Origin: Alphaproteobacteria bacterium
GTDB lineage: Bacteria; Pseudomonadota; Alphaproteobacteria; Micropepsales; Micropepsaceae
Length of the DNA: 64,000 nucleotides
Direction: 5' to 3'
Assembly (NCBI GenBank): GCA_028865545.1
Contig: JAGWJY010000004.1
Location: 1 to 64,000, forward strand
In this document: one piece after another, positions 40,954-51,063 of the stretch
Layout of the letters: every line of letters begins with the position of its first letter
Position numbering within the stretch: the first letter of the stretch is position 1
The notes under the pieces: generated by a model
The model's input: only the letters and a program-made list of their open reading frames with translations
The model's database searches: none
What the model was told of the DNA's origin: nothing
Translations under genes and position numbers: made by a program

Positions 40954-42759
40954 ATGCACGCCTATCGCACCCACACCTGCGGCGAATTGCGCAAAGTGCA
41001 CGTCGGAAGCCGTGTGCGCCTGTCCGGCTGGGTCAATCGGCGGCGCGATCATGGCGGGCTTCTGTTCGTCGACTTGCGGGATCATTACGGCATCACCCAG
41101 TGCGTTATCGAGCCAGAGGCCACCGCCTTCGCCACGGTCGACAAGGCGCGCTCGGAATGGGTGCTGACACTGACTGGCACTGTGGTCGCCAGGACGGAAG
41201 ACACGATCAACAAGGACCTGCCAACGGGCGAGGTTGAGCTTCGTATCGAAGAGGCATCAGTGCAGGGCATGGCACTAGAACTCCCGCTACCAGTGTTCGG
41301 AGATCTCGACTACCCCGAGGACGTACGGCTGAAATACCGTTTCCTCGATCTGCGCCGCGAGCGGTTGCACAAGAACATCACCCTGCGGTCGAAGGTGATC
41401 TCATCGATCCGGCGGCGGATGATTGAGCAGGGTTTCACCGAATTCCAGACACCGATCCTGACGGCGTCGTCGCCCGAGGGCGCGCGCGACTTCCTAGTGC
41501 CCTCACGTATCCATCCAGGGAAGTTCTACGCTCTCCCACAAGCCCCCCAGCAGTTCAAGCAGCTCATCATGGTGGCGGGCTTCGATCGCTACTTCCAGAT
41601 TGCCCCCTGTTTCCGCGACGAGGACGCCCGCGCTGACCGTTCGCCTGGTGAGTTTTATCAGCTCGACCTGGAAATGAGCTTCGTCACACAAGACGATGTT
41701 TTTGCTGCGGTTGAGCCGGTTCTGCATGGCGTGTTCGAGGAATTTTCCGAGGGCCGGAGCGTGTCGCCGGCACCGTTCCCGCGCATCCCGTACGACGTGT
41801 CCATGCTGAAGTACGGCGTCGACAAGCCGGACCTGCGCAATCCCATCATCATTGCCGATGTTTCCAGTGTCTTCGACCGCGAGGACGTGGTCTTCAAGGC
41901 CTTCAAGGGCAAGACCGTGCGTGCGATTCCGGCGCCAGGTGCGGCCACACAGCCGCGTTCCTTTTTTGACAAGCTGAACGACTGGGCGCGGACCGACATG
42001 GGCGCGCCGGGGCTAGGCTATGTCGTGTTCGAGAACGAAGGTGGCGCGCTAGCGGGCAAGGGACCGATCGCAAAGTTTATTCCGCCTGCCGCCTTGGCAG
42101 AAATGGCCGCCAAGGCTGACGTGAAGACTGGCGACGCGCTGTTCTTCTCGGCCGACACCAAGAGGGACCGGGCGGCGGCCCTGGCCGGGCAGGCGCGCAT
42201 CCGCATCGGCCGCGAGCTGGGCCTGGTCAAGGAAGGCGAGTTCAAGTTCTGCTGGATCGTCGATTTTCCGATGTACGAGTGGAACGAGGACGAGAAGAAG
42301 ATCGATTTCTCGCACAACCCGTTTTCCATGCCGCAGTTCGATCGCGAGAAGTTCCTGGCGCTCGATCCCGTCGACCGCGCCACGATCGAAGGCATCAAGG
42401 CGTATCAGTACGACATCGTCTGCAACGGCATCGAGCTGTCGTCGGGCGCCATCCGCAACCACGATCCCGACGTGATGCTGAAGGCCTTTGAGATCGCGGG
42501 CTATGCGCGCGAGGAGACCGAGCAGAAATTCGCCGGGATGCTGAATGCTTTCCGCTACGGCGCCCCGCCGCATGGCGGCACTGCGCCGGGCATCGACCGC
42601 ATTGTCATGCTGATCGCGGGCGTGGAGAACTTGCGCGAGGTCACCATGTTCCCGATGAACCAACAGGCGCAGGATCTGATGATGAACGCGCCCAACGAAG
42701 CCTCTCTTAAGCAGTTGCGCGAGTTGCATATTCGGGTGGTGCTACCGGAGGCCAAATAG
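40954..42759 (+). CDS. aspS: Aspartate--tRNA(Asp/Asn) ligase
   Basis: [93 protein letters not shown]. Confidence 0.97.
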   Translation: MHAYRTHTCGELRKVHVGSRVRLSGWVNRRRDHGGLLFVDLRDHYGITQCVIEPEATAFATVDKARSEWVLTLTGTVVARTEDTINKDLPTGEVELRIEEASVQGMALELPLPVFGDLDYPEDVRLKYRFLDLRRERLHKNITLRSKVISSIRRRMIEQGFTEFQTPILTASSPEGARDFLVPSRIHPGKFYALPQAPQQFKQLIMVAGFDRYFQIAPCFRDEDARADRSPGEFYQLDLEMSFVTQDDVFAAVEPVLHGVFEEFSEGRSVSPAPFPRIPYDVSMLKYGVDKPDLRNPIIIADVSSVFDREDVVFKAFKGKTVRAIPAPGAATQPRSFFDKLNDWARTDMGAPGLGYVVFENEGGALAGKGPIAKFIPPAALAEMAAKADVKTGDALFFSADTKRDRAAALAGQARIRIGRELGLVKEGEFKFCWIVDFPMYEWNEDEKKIDFSHNPFSMPQFDREKFLALDPVDRATIEGIKAYQYDIVCNGIELSSGAIRNHDPDVMLKAFEIAGYAREETEQKFAGMLNAFRYGAPPHGGTAPGIDRIVMLIAGVENLREVTMFPMNQQAQDLMMNAPNEASLKQLRELHIRVVLPEAK

Positions 42760-42845
42760 TCCCGGGGCGGTTCCTTGACGCAAGTCATCGAAATTGCGGC
42801 AAGAAAGCTCTAAGGTGTGAGGTCTTCGCAAGGAGGCCCATTCAC

Positions 42846-43226
42846 ATGATCGAGATTCTGCAGGGATTTCCGGATGACGTGCTCGCCATCTCCGGATACG
42901 GCGAGGTGACGGAAGAGGATTACCGCAAGGTTCTGATCCCGGCCACCAATGAAAAGCTGAAGAAATACAAGAGTGTGCGGCTCTTCTATCTGCTAGGTGA
43001 CCGCTTTACCGGGTTCACGGCCGGTGCCATGTGGCAAGACACCAAGCTCGGTCTCTCGCGCTGGAGCCATTGGGGCCGCATCGCCATGGTGACGGATGTG
43101 CATTGGATCGCGCAGGCGATGCGCTTGTTCGCGCCGCTGTTCCACCATCCCGTGCGTGTGTTCAGCAACGCCGAATTCGAGACGGCCAAGCGCTGGATCG
43201 CCGAACAGGAGGCGAAGGCCGCCTAG
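42846..43226 (+). CDS. SpoIIAA-like (STAS/AAS-like) family protein
   Basis: 126 aa; LKKYKSVRLFYLLGDRFTGFTAGAMWQDTKLGLSRWSHWGRIAMVTDVHWI. Confidence 0.8.
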   Translation: MIEILQGFPDDVLAISGYGEVTEEDYRKVLIPATNEKLKKYKSVRLFYLLGDRFTGFTAGAMWQDTKLGLSRWSHWGRIAMVTDVHWIAQAMRLFAPLFHHPVRVFSNAEFETAKRWIAEQEAKAA

Positions 43227-43252
43227 GTCCGTCGGTACGGCCGGTGGCGACG

Positions 43253-43795
43253 TCAGACCTCTGTGAGACCGGCGAGCTTGAGCACCGTGTTCCAATTGCG
43301 GGCGGTGCCGCGCGTTTCGAGTTTGCGATCGATCACCGACAGAGTGAATTTCGATGTGGCAAAACCGTCGGGATAGACCACATAAAGCTCGCGGCCGAGG
43401 GCATGGAAGTATTCGCGGCCGGTTATGCAGGCCTTCAACGAGTCCAGATTTTTCCTGACCGGCTTGTCCTTCAGGAATACGACGGCGAGGTGTGCGGGAT
43501 CGTTCTTCGTTTCATCGCGAAAGGGATTCCCGGCGACGATTTTTTCCCATTCCGCGGCGCTGCGGACCATGACGCGTGTATCGATGCCGAAGCGCTTCGC
43601 CGTTTCCGTTTCGAACAGTTTCTCGAAAGACGAGGGCGCGCGAGGCCGACCTCGGAATACGATGTTGCCGGACTGCAGTACGGTCCGCACGTCGGCGAAG
43701 CCAAGAGCGGAGACGAAGTCCCGCAGCTCTGCCATGGCGATCTTGTTATGGCCACCCATGTTGATACCGCGGAGCAAGGCGATATAGGTCATCAT
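43253..43795 (-). CDS. DUF1697 family protein
   Basis: 180 aa; YIALLRGINMGGHNKIAMAELRDFVSALGFADVRTVLQSGNIVF. Confidence 0.88.
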   Translation of the reverse strand: MMTYIALLRGINMGGHNKIAMAELRDFVSALGFADVRTVLQSGNIVFRGRPRAPSSFEKLFETETAKRFGIDTRVMVRSAAEWEKIVAGNPFRDETKNDPAHLAVVFLKDKPVRKNLDSLKACITGREYFHALGRELYVVYPDGFATSKFTLSVIDRKLETRGTARNWNTVLKLAGLTEV

Positions 43796-43833
43796 GAGGG
43801 CATCTTGCGGCGCATGCCGCCGCCGGACAAATG

Positions 43834-43868
43834 AAAAGGCCGCGCCTCGGTAAGGCGCGGCCGTTGTT
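43834..43868 (-). terminator. Rho-independent terminator after the atp F0 genes
   Basis: Minus strand GGCCGCGCCTTACCGAGGCGCGGCC followed by TTTT; 9-10 bp GC stem. Confidence 0.8.
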
Positions 43869-43884
43869 TTACCCCACCAGATAT

Positions 43885-44469
43885 TCAGTTCAGCTTGTCC
43901 GGAAGTTCCTTGATGCTGTCGCCGATCAAGGCGGTGGCGCGTTTCTCGTCGACACGCGCGGCAATGAGCTTTTCGGCCGCCGCTGTGGCGGTGTCGGCCG
44001 CTAGGCCGCGAATTTCGGCCAGTGCGGCTGCCTCAGCCTGTTCGATCTTGTCCTTCGCCATCTGGGCGCGACGATCGATCTGTGCCCGCAGCTGCGTCCG
44101 CATGTCTTTCCCGAAGCGCTCAGCCTCGGCCTTGGCATCGGCGATGATGGCGGCCGCTTCGCTTTCGGCCTGTGCCGCCTTCTGGACATAACCTGCCAGA
44201 ATGGCGGCGGCTTCCTCGCGTAGGCGCTTGGCTTCCTCGAGTTCGTTGGCAATTGCGGCGGCGCGCGCGTCCAGCATCTTGGCGAGCATGGCGGGGACGC
44301 GCAGGCGCAAAAAGATCACGACAACGATGGCCAAGCCGACCGCTACCCAGAATTCAGGATTTTGAAACAGCGTCATCGTGATACCCTGAACCTCAGCGCG
44401 ATAGATGACGAGAAGAAAGACGATCGATCCGACCGTCAGCGACGACGCGGCGGCGCGAAAAGTTGACAT
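43885..44469 (-). CDS. atpF: F0F1 ATP synthase subunit b (start 44469 or 44376)
   Basis: FWVAVGLAIVVVIFLRLRVPAMLAKMLDARAAAIANELEEAKRLREEAAAIL; downstream of b', c and a. Confidence 0.9.
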   Translation of the reverse strand: MSTFRAAASSLTVGSIVFLLVIYRAEVQGITMTLFQNPEFWVAVGLAIVVVIFLRLRVPAMLAKMLDARAAAIANELEEAKRLREEAAAILAGYVQKAAQAESEAAAIIADAKAEAERFGKDMRTQLRAQIDRRAQMAKDKIEQAEAAALAEIRGLAADTATAAAEKLIAARVDEKRATALIGDSIKELPDKLN

Positions 44470-44487
44470 AACGCTCCCTCCCCATCG

Positions 44488-45024
44488 TCAAGCGTCCAAC
44501 CCCTTGACGGCAGCCTCAGCCTCCTGCGGGGAAATCGTATCCCCAATCAGGCGCGCGACAATAGCCGCTGCCGCATCTTGCGCCGCGATTGTGACATGTC
44601 GTGCAGCCTCCTGGCGCATGGCGGCGATCCTGACCTCGGCCTTGGCGGAGGCTTCCTGGGCCTCGGATTCCGCGGCGGCCTTGGCCTTTTCGACCTCCTC
44701 CGCGACGTGTTTGCGGTTCTCTTCGGCCACTTTCTGGGCCCGGCCCCGGGCCAATGCCAATGCCGACTGGTAGGAGGCTTCCGCCGATTCCGCGCTCTTA
44801 CGATGCTGCTCGGCAGCGCCAAGATCGTCGGCAATCCGGCCCTTGCGCTCGCCGATCACCGCACCAATGCGCGGGCCGGCGATGCGCCACAACACCACGA
44901 GCAAGACGGCGAAAGTGATCGCAAGCCAGAAAAGCTGGCTCGGATATGTTGCCGTATCGAACGGGGGAAACGCGCTGCCCTGCTGGGCAACGGTTCCCGT
45001 TGTTGCGGCGGGAGCGGTCTGCAT
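44488..45024 (-). CDS. F0F1 ATP synthase subunit b'
   Basis: FPPFDTATYPSQLFWLAITFAVLLVVLWRIAGPRIGAVIGERKGRIADDLGAAE. Confidence 0.92.
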   Translation of the reverse strand: MQTAPAATTGTVAQQGSAFPPFDTATYPSQLFWLAITFAVLLVVLWRIAGPRIGAVIGERKGRIADDLGAAEQHRKSAESAEASYQSALALARGRAQKVAEENRKHVAEEVEKAKAAAESEAQEASAKAEVRIAAMRQEAARHVTIAAQDAAAAIVARLIGDTISPQEAEAAVKGLDA

Positions 45025-45248
45025 CAGGTGAACAGGATGATGAGCGCGATCACCAGGCCATACAGACCCGTCGCTTCGCACAGCGCGAAGCCGAGCAGCA
45101 GGTTTGTGGTCTGGCTGGACGCCGCGCCCGGGTTACGCAGGGCGCCCTGCAGATAGCTGCCGAACACGATTCCGATGCCGTTGCCGGCGCCGGCCAGCGC
45201 GATACAGGCAAGGCCCGCGCCGATCATTTTTGCTGCGTGAAGATCCAT
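45024..45248 (-). CDS. atpE: F0F1 ATP synthase subunit c
   Basis: 74 aa; AAKMIGAGLACIALAGAGNGIGIVFGSYLQGALRNPGAASSQTTNLLLGFALCEATGLYGLVIALIILF. Confidence 0.97.
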   Translation of the reverse strand: MDLHAAKMIGAGLACIALAGAGNGIGIVFGSYLQGALRNPGAASSQTTNLLLGFALCEATGLYGLVIALIILFT

Positions 45249-45269
45249 TTGAAAAGGCTCCTTGGTTTT

Positions 45270-46022
45270 TCAGTGATGTTCGTGGAGGTGCAAGGCTTCG
45301 TTCAGGTAGATGCAGGTCAGGATCGCGAAAACATAGGCCTGCAGGAATGCCACTAGCATTTCCAGCGCGCCAATGAAGACGATCATGAACATCGGTGTGA
45401 TCGACAGTACGGACAGGATGCCGCCCGCCGCGCCGAGCGCGACAACAAAGCTTGCGAACACCTGTAGCATCGTGTGGCCGGCCAGCATGTTGGCGAACAG
45501 ACGGACGGAGAGGCTGACGAGGCGCGTCAGGAACGAGATGATCTCGATCGGCACCAACAGGAGCAGTAGCAGAAAGGGAGCTTTCGGCACGAAGAGTTTG
45601 AGGAAGCCAAACCCATGGCGGATGAAGCCGACCACGACGACAGTAAGGATGACGACCGCCGCCAGGGCGAAGGTGACCGCGATCTGACTGGTCACCGTGA
45701 AGGCGCCGGGGATAAGGCCCATGAAGTTGCTGAACAGCACGAACATGAAGATGGCGAAGACAAAGGGGAAGAATACCATCCCATCGTCGCCGGTCGTCGA
45801 CTTGATCATGTTGGCAACGAATTCGTAGGAGATCTCGGCCATCGACTGTGCACGCGTCGGCACCAAGCGGCCGCGCGACACGGCAAGTGTCAGGAACAGT
45901 GACACCGCCGCGACGACGATGCACATGAACAGGGCCTGGTTCGTGAAGGAGACGTCGTAGGAGCCGATGTGCAGCGGCACGATCGGTCTCACCTCGAACT
46001 GCTCCATGGGGCTCATTGCCAC
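45270..46022 (-). CDS. atpB: F0F1 ATP synthase subunit a
   Basis: 250 aa; FFPFVFAIFMFVLFSNFMGLIPGAFTVTSQ; SLSVRLFANMLAGHTMLQV. Confidence 0.96.
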   Translation of the reverse strand: MAMSPMEQFEVRPIVPLHIGSYDVSFTNQALFMCIVVAAVSLFLTLAVSRGRLVPTRAQSMAEISYEFVANMIKSTTGDDGMVFFPFVFAIFMFVLFSNFMGLIPGAFTVTSQIAVTFALAAVVILTVVVVGFIRHGFGFLKLFVPKAPFLLLLLLVPIEIISFLTRLVSLSVRLFANMLAGHTMLQVFASFVVALGAAGGILSVLSITPMFMIVFIGALEMLVAFLQAYVFAILTCIYLNEALHLHEHH

Positions 46023-46026
46023 GGGG

Positions 46027-46356
46027 TTATTTCTCCACGTCCTTTGCCGCCATCTCGGCGTTCAACTCTTTTGCCGCGGCCATCACGTTGCGGATCCCCG
46101 CTGCGGCGCCCAGCACGAACATCACAACCATCCCCCATGGGCGCGTCTGCAAATGCGACCAATGGTCGAAGGCCCAATCGATACCCCATCCCAAGCCGCC
46201 TCCCACGACGAGCGCGGAGACCATTTCCGTTGCAAAACGGAAGGCGATGCCTAGCGAAGTTGGCGGCGGCGGGTTTTTCCGCTGCGCGTGTTTCCTCTCG
46301 GCCTCGTCGATCCGTTCTGCCAGGCGCTTAAGGTCATCGGGTTCGGGAGAAGGCAT
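46027..46356 (-). CDS. atpI: ATP synthase accessory protein I
   Basis: 109 aa; FATEMVSALVVGGGLGWGIDWAFD...PWGMVVMFVLGAAAGIRNVM. Confidence 0.88.
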   Translation of the reverse strand: MPSPEPDDLKRLAERIDEAERKHAQRKNPPPPTSLGIAFRFATEMVSALVVGGGLGWGIDWAFDHWSHLQTRPWGMVVMFVLGAAAGIRNVMAAAKELNAEMAAKDVEK

Positions 46357-46513
46357 GTCACCGGCTCCCCATTCGCCGTTGAACGCTGCGCGGCTCGGTA
46401 CGAAAGCGGGCGGGACCATAGGGGCAGCGAAAAGTGCCGTCAAGCACATGCAAATTGACGCAAGGTGTTGGAATGGCTTGGTGATTCGGAAGCGCGGCGA
46501 AATAGACCCGTTT

Positions 46514-49500
46514 CTACTCCGCCGCGACGCGCTCCGCCTCGGCCAGGGTGACCGAAACCAGCTGGCTGATTCCACGTTCCGCCATGGTCACGCCAAACAG
46601 CCGATGCATGCGCGACATGGTCAGCGCGTGATGGGTGATGACCAGGAAGCGTGTATTGGTGATCCGGGTCATCTCGTCGAGCAGGTTGCAGAAGCGCTCG
46701 ACATTGGCGTCGTCCAGCGGCGCATCCACTTCGTCCAGCACGCAGACGGGCGCCGGGTTGACGAGGAACACCGCGAAAATGAGCGACATGGCCGTCAGCG
46801 CTTGCTCGCCGCCCGATAACAGCGACAGCGCTTGCAGCCGCTTGCCGGGGGGACGGGCGTAGATTTCCAAGCCGGCTTCCAGCGGATCCTCGGATTCGGT
46901 GAAGGTCAGCTTGGCTTCGCCGCCTTCGAACAGTTTCGCGAACAACGTCTGGAAGTTGGCGTTCACTTTCTCGAACGAGGCATGCAGACGCTCGCGCCCT
47001 TCACGGTTCAGGCTCTGGATACCGCGCCGCAGCCGGTCGATCGCGCCGGTCAGATCGTCCCGGTCTCCCGTAAGCGTGGCCAAGCGCTGTTCGTGCTCGT
47101 TGGCTTCCTCTTCCGCGCGCAGGTTCACGCCGCCGAGTTGCTCGCGCTCCTGCTTCAGCTTTTCGACTTTCTTTTCGGCCTGCTCAAGCTGTGGGAGTTC
47201 CTCGTCGTCCTTGAGTTCCGCCAATGCCGCCAGCTCGTCCGGCACAATTTCCAACTCGTCTCGGATGCGTTCGCGAAGCTCAGTGATGCGCGATTGCGCG
47301 CCTTCCAGCAACGCTTCCTCACGGGCGCGTTCCTCGCGGGCGGCGGACAAAGCATGGTCGGCGGCCTTGGCGACCTTGTCGGCTTCGGCGAGACACGCCT
47401 CCGCTTCGGCGCGCGCGTCGCCCGCCTGGTTGCGTGCCGCTTCGGCCACGCCGATGGCGTCGAGCAGCGTGCCGCGCTTTTCCGCGATGGTCTGCGGCAA
47501 AGCCTCGGCAACCGCGAGCTCTTCGTTCAGTTCGCTGGAACGGCGATCCAGTTCGGCAATATGTTCGACGGCCGCACTGCGCCGCGCTTCCCAGCGCGCA
47601 CGTTCTTCGACGATGGCGCTGAGACGTCGGGCTCGACCTTCGCCATCGCGCTTCAGGCCCTCGAGCGTGGCGCGGGCGTTTGAGCTGGCCGCCCGGGCTT
47701 CGCTGGTTTGTTCACGCGCATTAGCGACGCTTTGCGTCAACGCCTGGCCGTCGCCCAGTTCAGCGAGTGCTTGGGCCGCTTGCTGTTCGGATTCCTGCGC
47801 GGCGTCACGGGCCTGCGTCAGCCGGCGAATTTCCGCTTCTAGAGAGGCAAGGCGAGAGGCTCGCTCGGCTGCCGCTCGAACCGCCTTGGTTGCCGCGTCT
47901 TGCGCGGCGATGATGGCGTGCTCGTGACGACGCTCTGACTGTTCGGCCTCGCGGGCAGCATCGCGCGCCGTGCTGGCTGCTTCCTTGGCTGTGGAATAGG
48001 CCGCGAAGGTCGTAGCCCGCGCTTCCTTTGCCGCTACGATCTGCTCTTCGAGCGCCGCCAGACGGTTGTGCTGCGCCAGCCGCACGGCAGCGGCCGACGG
48101 CGCATCCGCCGACGCGCGGTAACCGTCCCAACGCCAGAGATCGCCACGCGGTGACACTAGGCGCTGACCAGCCTTCAATTCCTTTTGCAGGTCGATGCCC
48201 TGATCAGGAAACACGACGCCGGTCATCGACAGACGGCGCGACAGCGCCGACGGACCTTTGACGAACTCCGCGAGTGGCTTGGCGCCTTCGGGCAGAGGCG
48301 CCTTTTCGTCGAAATCTCCAAGATCGCGCCAATGGTGCGGAGCCGCTTCGTCAAGCGGTGCTTCGAGGTCGTCGCCCAAGGCCGCGGCGAGAGCCGCTTC
48401 ATAGCCGGGTTGCACGCTGACGGCGTCCACCAGCGGCGGCCACAAGCTCTGGCCCTCCGGGCGCAGCAGATCGCTGAGCGCCTTGGCTTCCGCCGACAGG
48501 CGCTGCACCTCGCGCTCACTATCTTCCAGCGGACCGCGCGTTGCGGCTTCGGCAAGTTCGGTTTCGGCCAGCTTGGTACGAGCTTCAGCAGCGAGAGCGG
48601 ACGCGGTCTCCGCCAATTGCCGGGCCTCGTCGGCGGAGTCTTCCGCAGCGCGCACATCAGGCGCTGCTGCTGCTCCCTCCATGGCCGTCGTAAGGCGAGC
48701 TTCGGCCTCGACCAGTTGCTGGCCGCTGGTCTCTGCCAGTTCGGCAGCCAGACGGCGCGAGCGCTCCAGGCTATCCTTGCGGGCATTGCGTTCGGCAAGT
48801 TCGGAGGTCAGCCGTTCCAGCAAACGTTCGGCCTGCGCCAGCGCTTCGTTGAGCTCTTCGGCGCGCGTCTGTGCTTCGCCGATTTCGACGCCAGCGCGTT
48901 CCTGCGCAGCTTCGAGTTCGTTGCTTTCGGCCGCAAGCGTGCCCAGCGCGGTTTCAGCGTCGCGATCCAGCGCACGTTCACGCTCGAGATCCTGCGCGGC
49001 TTGCGTCAGCCGCTGGCGCAGCGACTGAGCAAGTTCGCGGGCACGAGCCTCTTCTGCATCCAACGCTTCGCGCTCCACTACCAAGCGATGCAGTGCCGCA
49101 GATTTTTCCGCTTCAATTTGGCGCAATGGGGGCAGGGCGGTTGCCGCGTCGGCTTGTGCAGTCGATGCGTGCGCAGCGTGTTCGGTGCATGTCGCGACAA
49201 CATTGGTGGCCGCGGCGAGCGCCTCTTCCGCCGTCCTGGCGCGCAACTCGGCTGCCGTCCAGCGCAGATAGTGCGCCAGCGCCTCGGCGCGGCGGATGTG
49301 GCCGGAGAGATTGCGATATCGCGAAGCCTGGCGGGCCTGCCGCTTCAAGCTCTGCAACTGGCCTTCCACCTCGCGGATTACGTCATCCAGGCGCGAAAGA
49401 TTGCTCTCTGCAGCGCGCAGCCGCAGTTCGGCTTCATGACGACGTTGATGCAGGCCCGTGATGCCCGCGGCTTCTTCAAGAATGGCGCGGCGAGCCAGCG

Positions 49501-49969
49501 GCTTCTGACTGATCAACAAGCTGATCTGGCCCTGGCGGACAAAAGCCGTAGAGGAGGCGCCAGATGACGCGTCGGCAAAAAAGATTTGCACGTCACGCTG
49601 GCGGACATCGCGGCCATTGATGCGATAGACGGATCCCGCTTCACGTTCGATACGGCGCGAAATCTCAATGGTGTCGTAGTCAGCGTAGGGTGGATTGGCG
49701 CTGCGATCGGAATTGTCGACTGTGAGTGTCACCTCGGCCATGTTGCGCGCTGGCCTGGCCGCCGAGCCGGCGAAGATCACGTCGTCCATTTCCGCACCGC
49801 GCACGGAGGTGGGACGCGTTTCGCCCATAACCCAGCGCAAGGCATCGAACAGATTAGACTTGCCGCAACCGTTCGGGCCGACGATCGCCGTCAGCCCGGG
49901 CTCTATGAAGAGCTCGGTCGGTTCCACAAAGGACTTAAAACCGGATAGCCTTAACCTGCTAAACTTCAA
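46514..49969 (-). CDS. smc: Chromosome segregation protein SMC
   Basis: 1151 aa; MKFSRLRLSGFKSFVEPTELFIEPGLTAIVGPNGCGKSNLFDALRWVMGE; LSLLSGGEQALTAMSLIFAVFLVNPAPVCVLDEVDAPLDDANVERF. Confidence 0.97.
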   Translation of the reverse strand: MKFSRLRLSGFKSFVEPTELFIEPGLTAIVGPNGCGKSNLFDALRWVMGETRPTSVRGAEMDDVIFAGSAARPARNMAEVTLTVDNSDRSANPPYADYDTIEISRRIEREAGSVYRINGRDVRQRDVQIFFADASSGASSTAFVRQGQISLLISQKPLARRAILEEAAGITGLHQRRHEAELRLRAAESNLSRLDDVIREVEGQLQSLKRQARQASRYRNLSGHIRRAEALAHYLRWTAAELRARTAEEALAAATNVVATCTEHAAHASTAQADAATALPPLRQIEAEKSAALHRLVVEREALDAEEARARELAQSLRQRLTQAAQDLERERALDRDAETALGTLAAESNELEAAQERAGVEIGEAQTRAEELNEALAQAERLLERLTSELAERNARKDSLERSRRLAAELAETSGQQLVEAEARLTTAMEGAAAAPDVRAAEDSADEARQLAETASALAAEARTKLAETELAEAATRGPLEDSEREVQRLSAEAKALSDLLRPEGQSLWPPLVDAVSVQPGYEAALAAALGDDLEAPLDEAAPHHWRDLGDFDEKAPLPEGAKPLAEFVKGPSALSRRLSMTGVVFPDQGIDLQKELKAGQRLVSPRGDLWRWDGYRASADAPSAAAVRLAQHNRLAALEEQIVAAKEARATTFAAYSTAKEAASTARDAAREAEQSERRHEHAIIAAQDAATKAVRAAAERASRLASLEAEIRRLTQARDAAQESEQQAAQALAELGDGQALTQSVANAREQTSEARAASSNARATLEGLKRDGEGRARRLSAIVEERARWEARRSAAVEHIAELDRRSSELNEELAVAEALPQTIAEKRGTLLDAIGVAEAARNQAGDARAEAEACLAEADKVAKAADHALSAAREERAREEALLEGAQSRITELRERIRDELEIVPDELAALAELKDDEELPQLEQAEKKVEKLKQEREQLGGVNLRAEEEANEHEQRLATLTGDRDDLTGAIDRLRRGIQSLNREGRERLHASFEKVNANFQTLFAKLFEGGEAKLTFTESEDPLEAGLEIYARPPGKRLQALSLLSGGEQALTAMSLIFAVFLVNPAPVCVLDEVDAPLDDANVERFCNLLDEMTRITNTRFLVITHHALTMSRMHRLFGVTMAERGISQLVSVTLAEAERVAAE

Positions 49970-50008
49970 TGGATACGCGCCGTCCTACGCTGATGCGCTG
50001 TCCATTGT

Positions 50009-51025
50009 TCAGTGCTTGGACAGCAGAGAATCAAATCTAGCCTTCAACGAAGGCCACGTCGCATCTTCGGCCTGTACCTCGGTTCCATTGATGATGAACG
50101 TCGGCACACCCTGGATGTTGTATTTTGTCTCGCCGTCCTGGGCGACTTGATTGATGCGATCCTGCTCACTCTTGTCCGCAATGCATTGGTCGACTTTCTC
50201 GGCGCTCATCCCATAGACACGCGCCAACTGGATAAGCCCGCCGCGCACGTCGGTCACACCATATTCCGGGTCCCATTTGGGCTGATTCCGGAACAGAAGG
50301 TCAATGAATTGAAAATACTTATCCGCAGGCAAACAGCGGGCGATCGCCTCGGCGGCCGGGTCGGCAGGGTTAATGGGGAAAACGCGGAAGATATAAAAGA
50401 CCTTTCCGGTGTCGATGTAGTTCTTTTTGACGAGCGGAAAGATCGTCTGGTCGAAATGAGAACAATGCGGGCAGGCTGGTGCCGCGTACTCGAGAACCGT
50501 GATCGGGGCCTTGGGATTACCCAACGTCCGATCATGCTCGTAAAGCTGGACTTGCAGCGTGCCGCCATTTGCGATTGTCAGATCGTTGGACCCGCCTGTG
50601 AAGACGAAAAGATAGAGGACGGCGGCGGCCACGACCAGCACGACAGCGACCGACGCAATTATGATCTGATTGCGCGTGAACAGCGGCGCGCTTTGGTCGC
50701 GTCGCGAGGTTTCTGCCTTTGGGGCAACTTTTGGTTTCTTTGCGGCTTGCACCTTTGCAGGCTCTGCAGCCCGCAGAAAGCCGCGCAAGGCATCAATCTC
50801 GAAGCGCTCGGCTTTTGCCATCTCGGTCTGGCCCGCCGCACTGTAGGATGCTGCCTGCTGCTCGCGCTCCATGATGATCTTGCTGATGATCGCATGAATA
50901 TCGCTGTCGGTGGCGCCCGGCTGCGCATCGACCGTCGAGATGACGGCCCGCAAAGTCGAAAGGCGGCGCTCGTTATCGGTCGGCGTCGAGTTAAGGGCGT
51001 CGTTGAGCAGGTCCCTAAGGGCCAT
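50009..51025 (-). CDS. Membrane-anchored DsbA-family thioredoxin-fold protein with an N-terminal YqeY-like domain
   Basis: 338 aa; C-terminal YAAPACPHCSHFD and NIQGVPTFIINGT (DsbA-like); TM IIIASVAVVLVVAAAVLYLFVF; N-terminal ~88 aa resembles YqeY. Confidence 0.85.
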   Translation of the reverse strand: MALRDLLNDALNSTPTDNERRLSTLRAVISTVDAQPGATDSDIHAIISKIIMEREQQAASYSAAGQTEMAKAERFEIDALRGFLRAAEPAKVQAAKKPKVAPKAETSRRDQSAPLFTRNQIIIASVAVVLVVAAAVLYLFVFTGGSNDLTIANGGTLQVQLYEHDRTLGNPKAPITVLEYAAPACPHCSHFDQTIFPLVKKNYIDTGKVFYIFRVFPINPADPAAEAIARCLPADKYFQFIDLLFRNQPKWDPEYGVTDVRGGLIQLARVYGMSAEKVDQCIADKSEQDRINQVAQDGETKYNIQGVPTFIINGTEVQAEDATWPSLKARFDSLLSKH

Positions 51026-51063
51026 CCTTGGTCTCCAAATCCGAAAGTGAATCAGGCTGCGTG

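Noticed and set aside
43885-46356. F0 genes without F1 genes as a sign of rearrangement
   Set aside because: Split F0 and F1 operons are normal in Alphaproteobacteria.
48185-49567. 460-aa ORF antisense to smc, and the Ser/Ala-rich ORFs around it
   Set aside because: Composition reflects the reversed coiled-coil codons of SMC, no independent start context.
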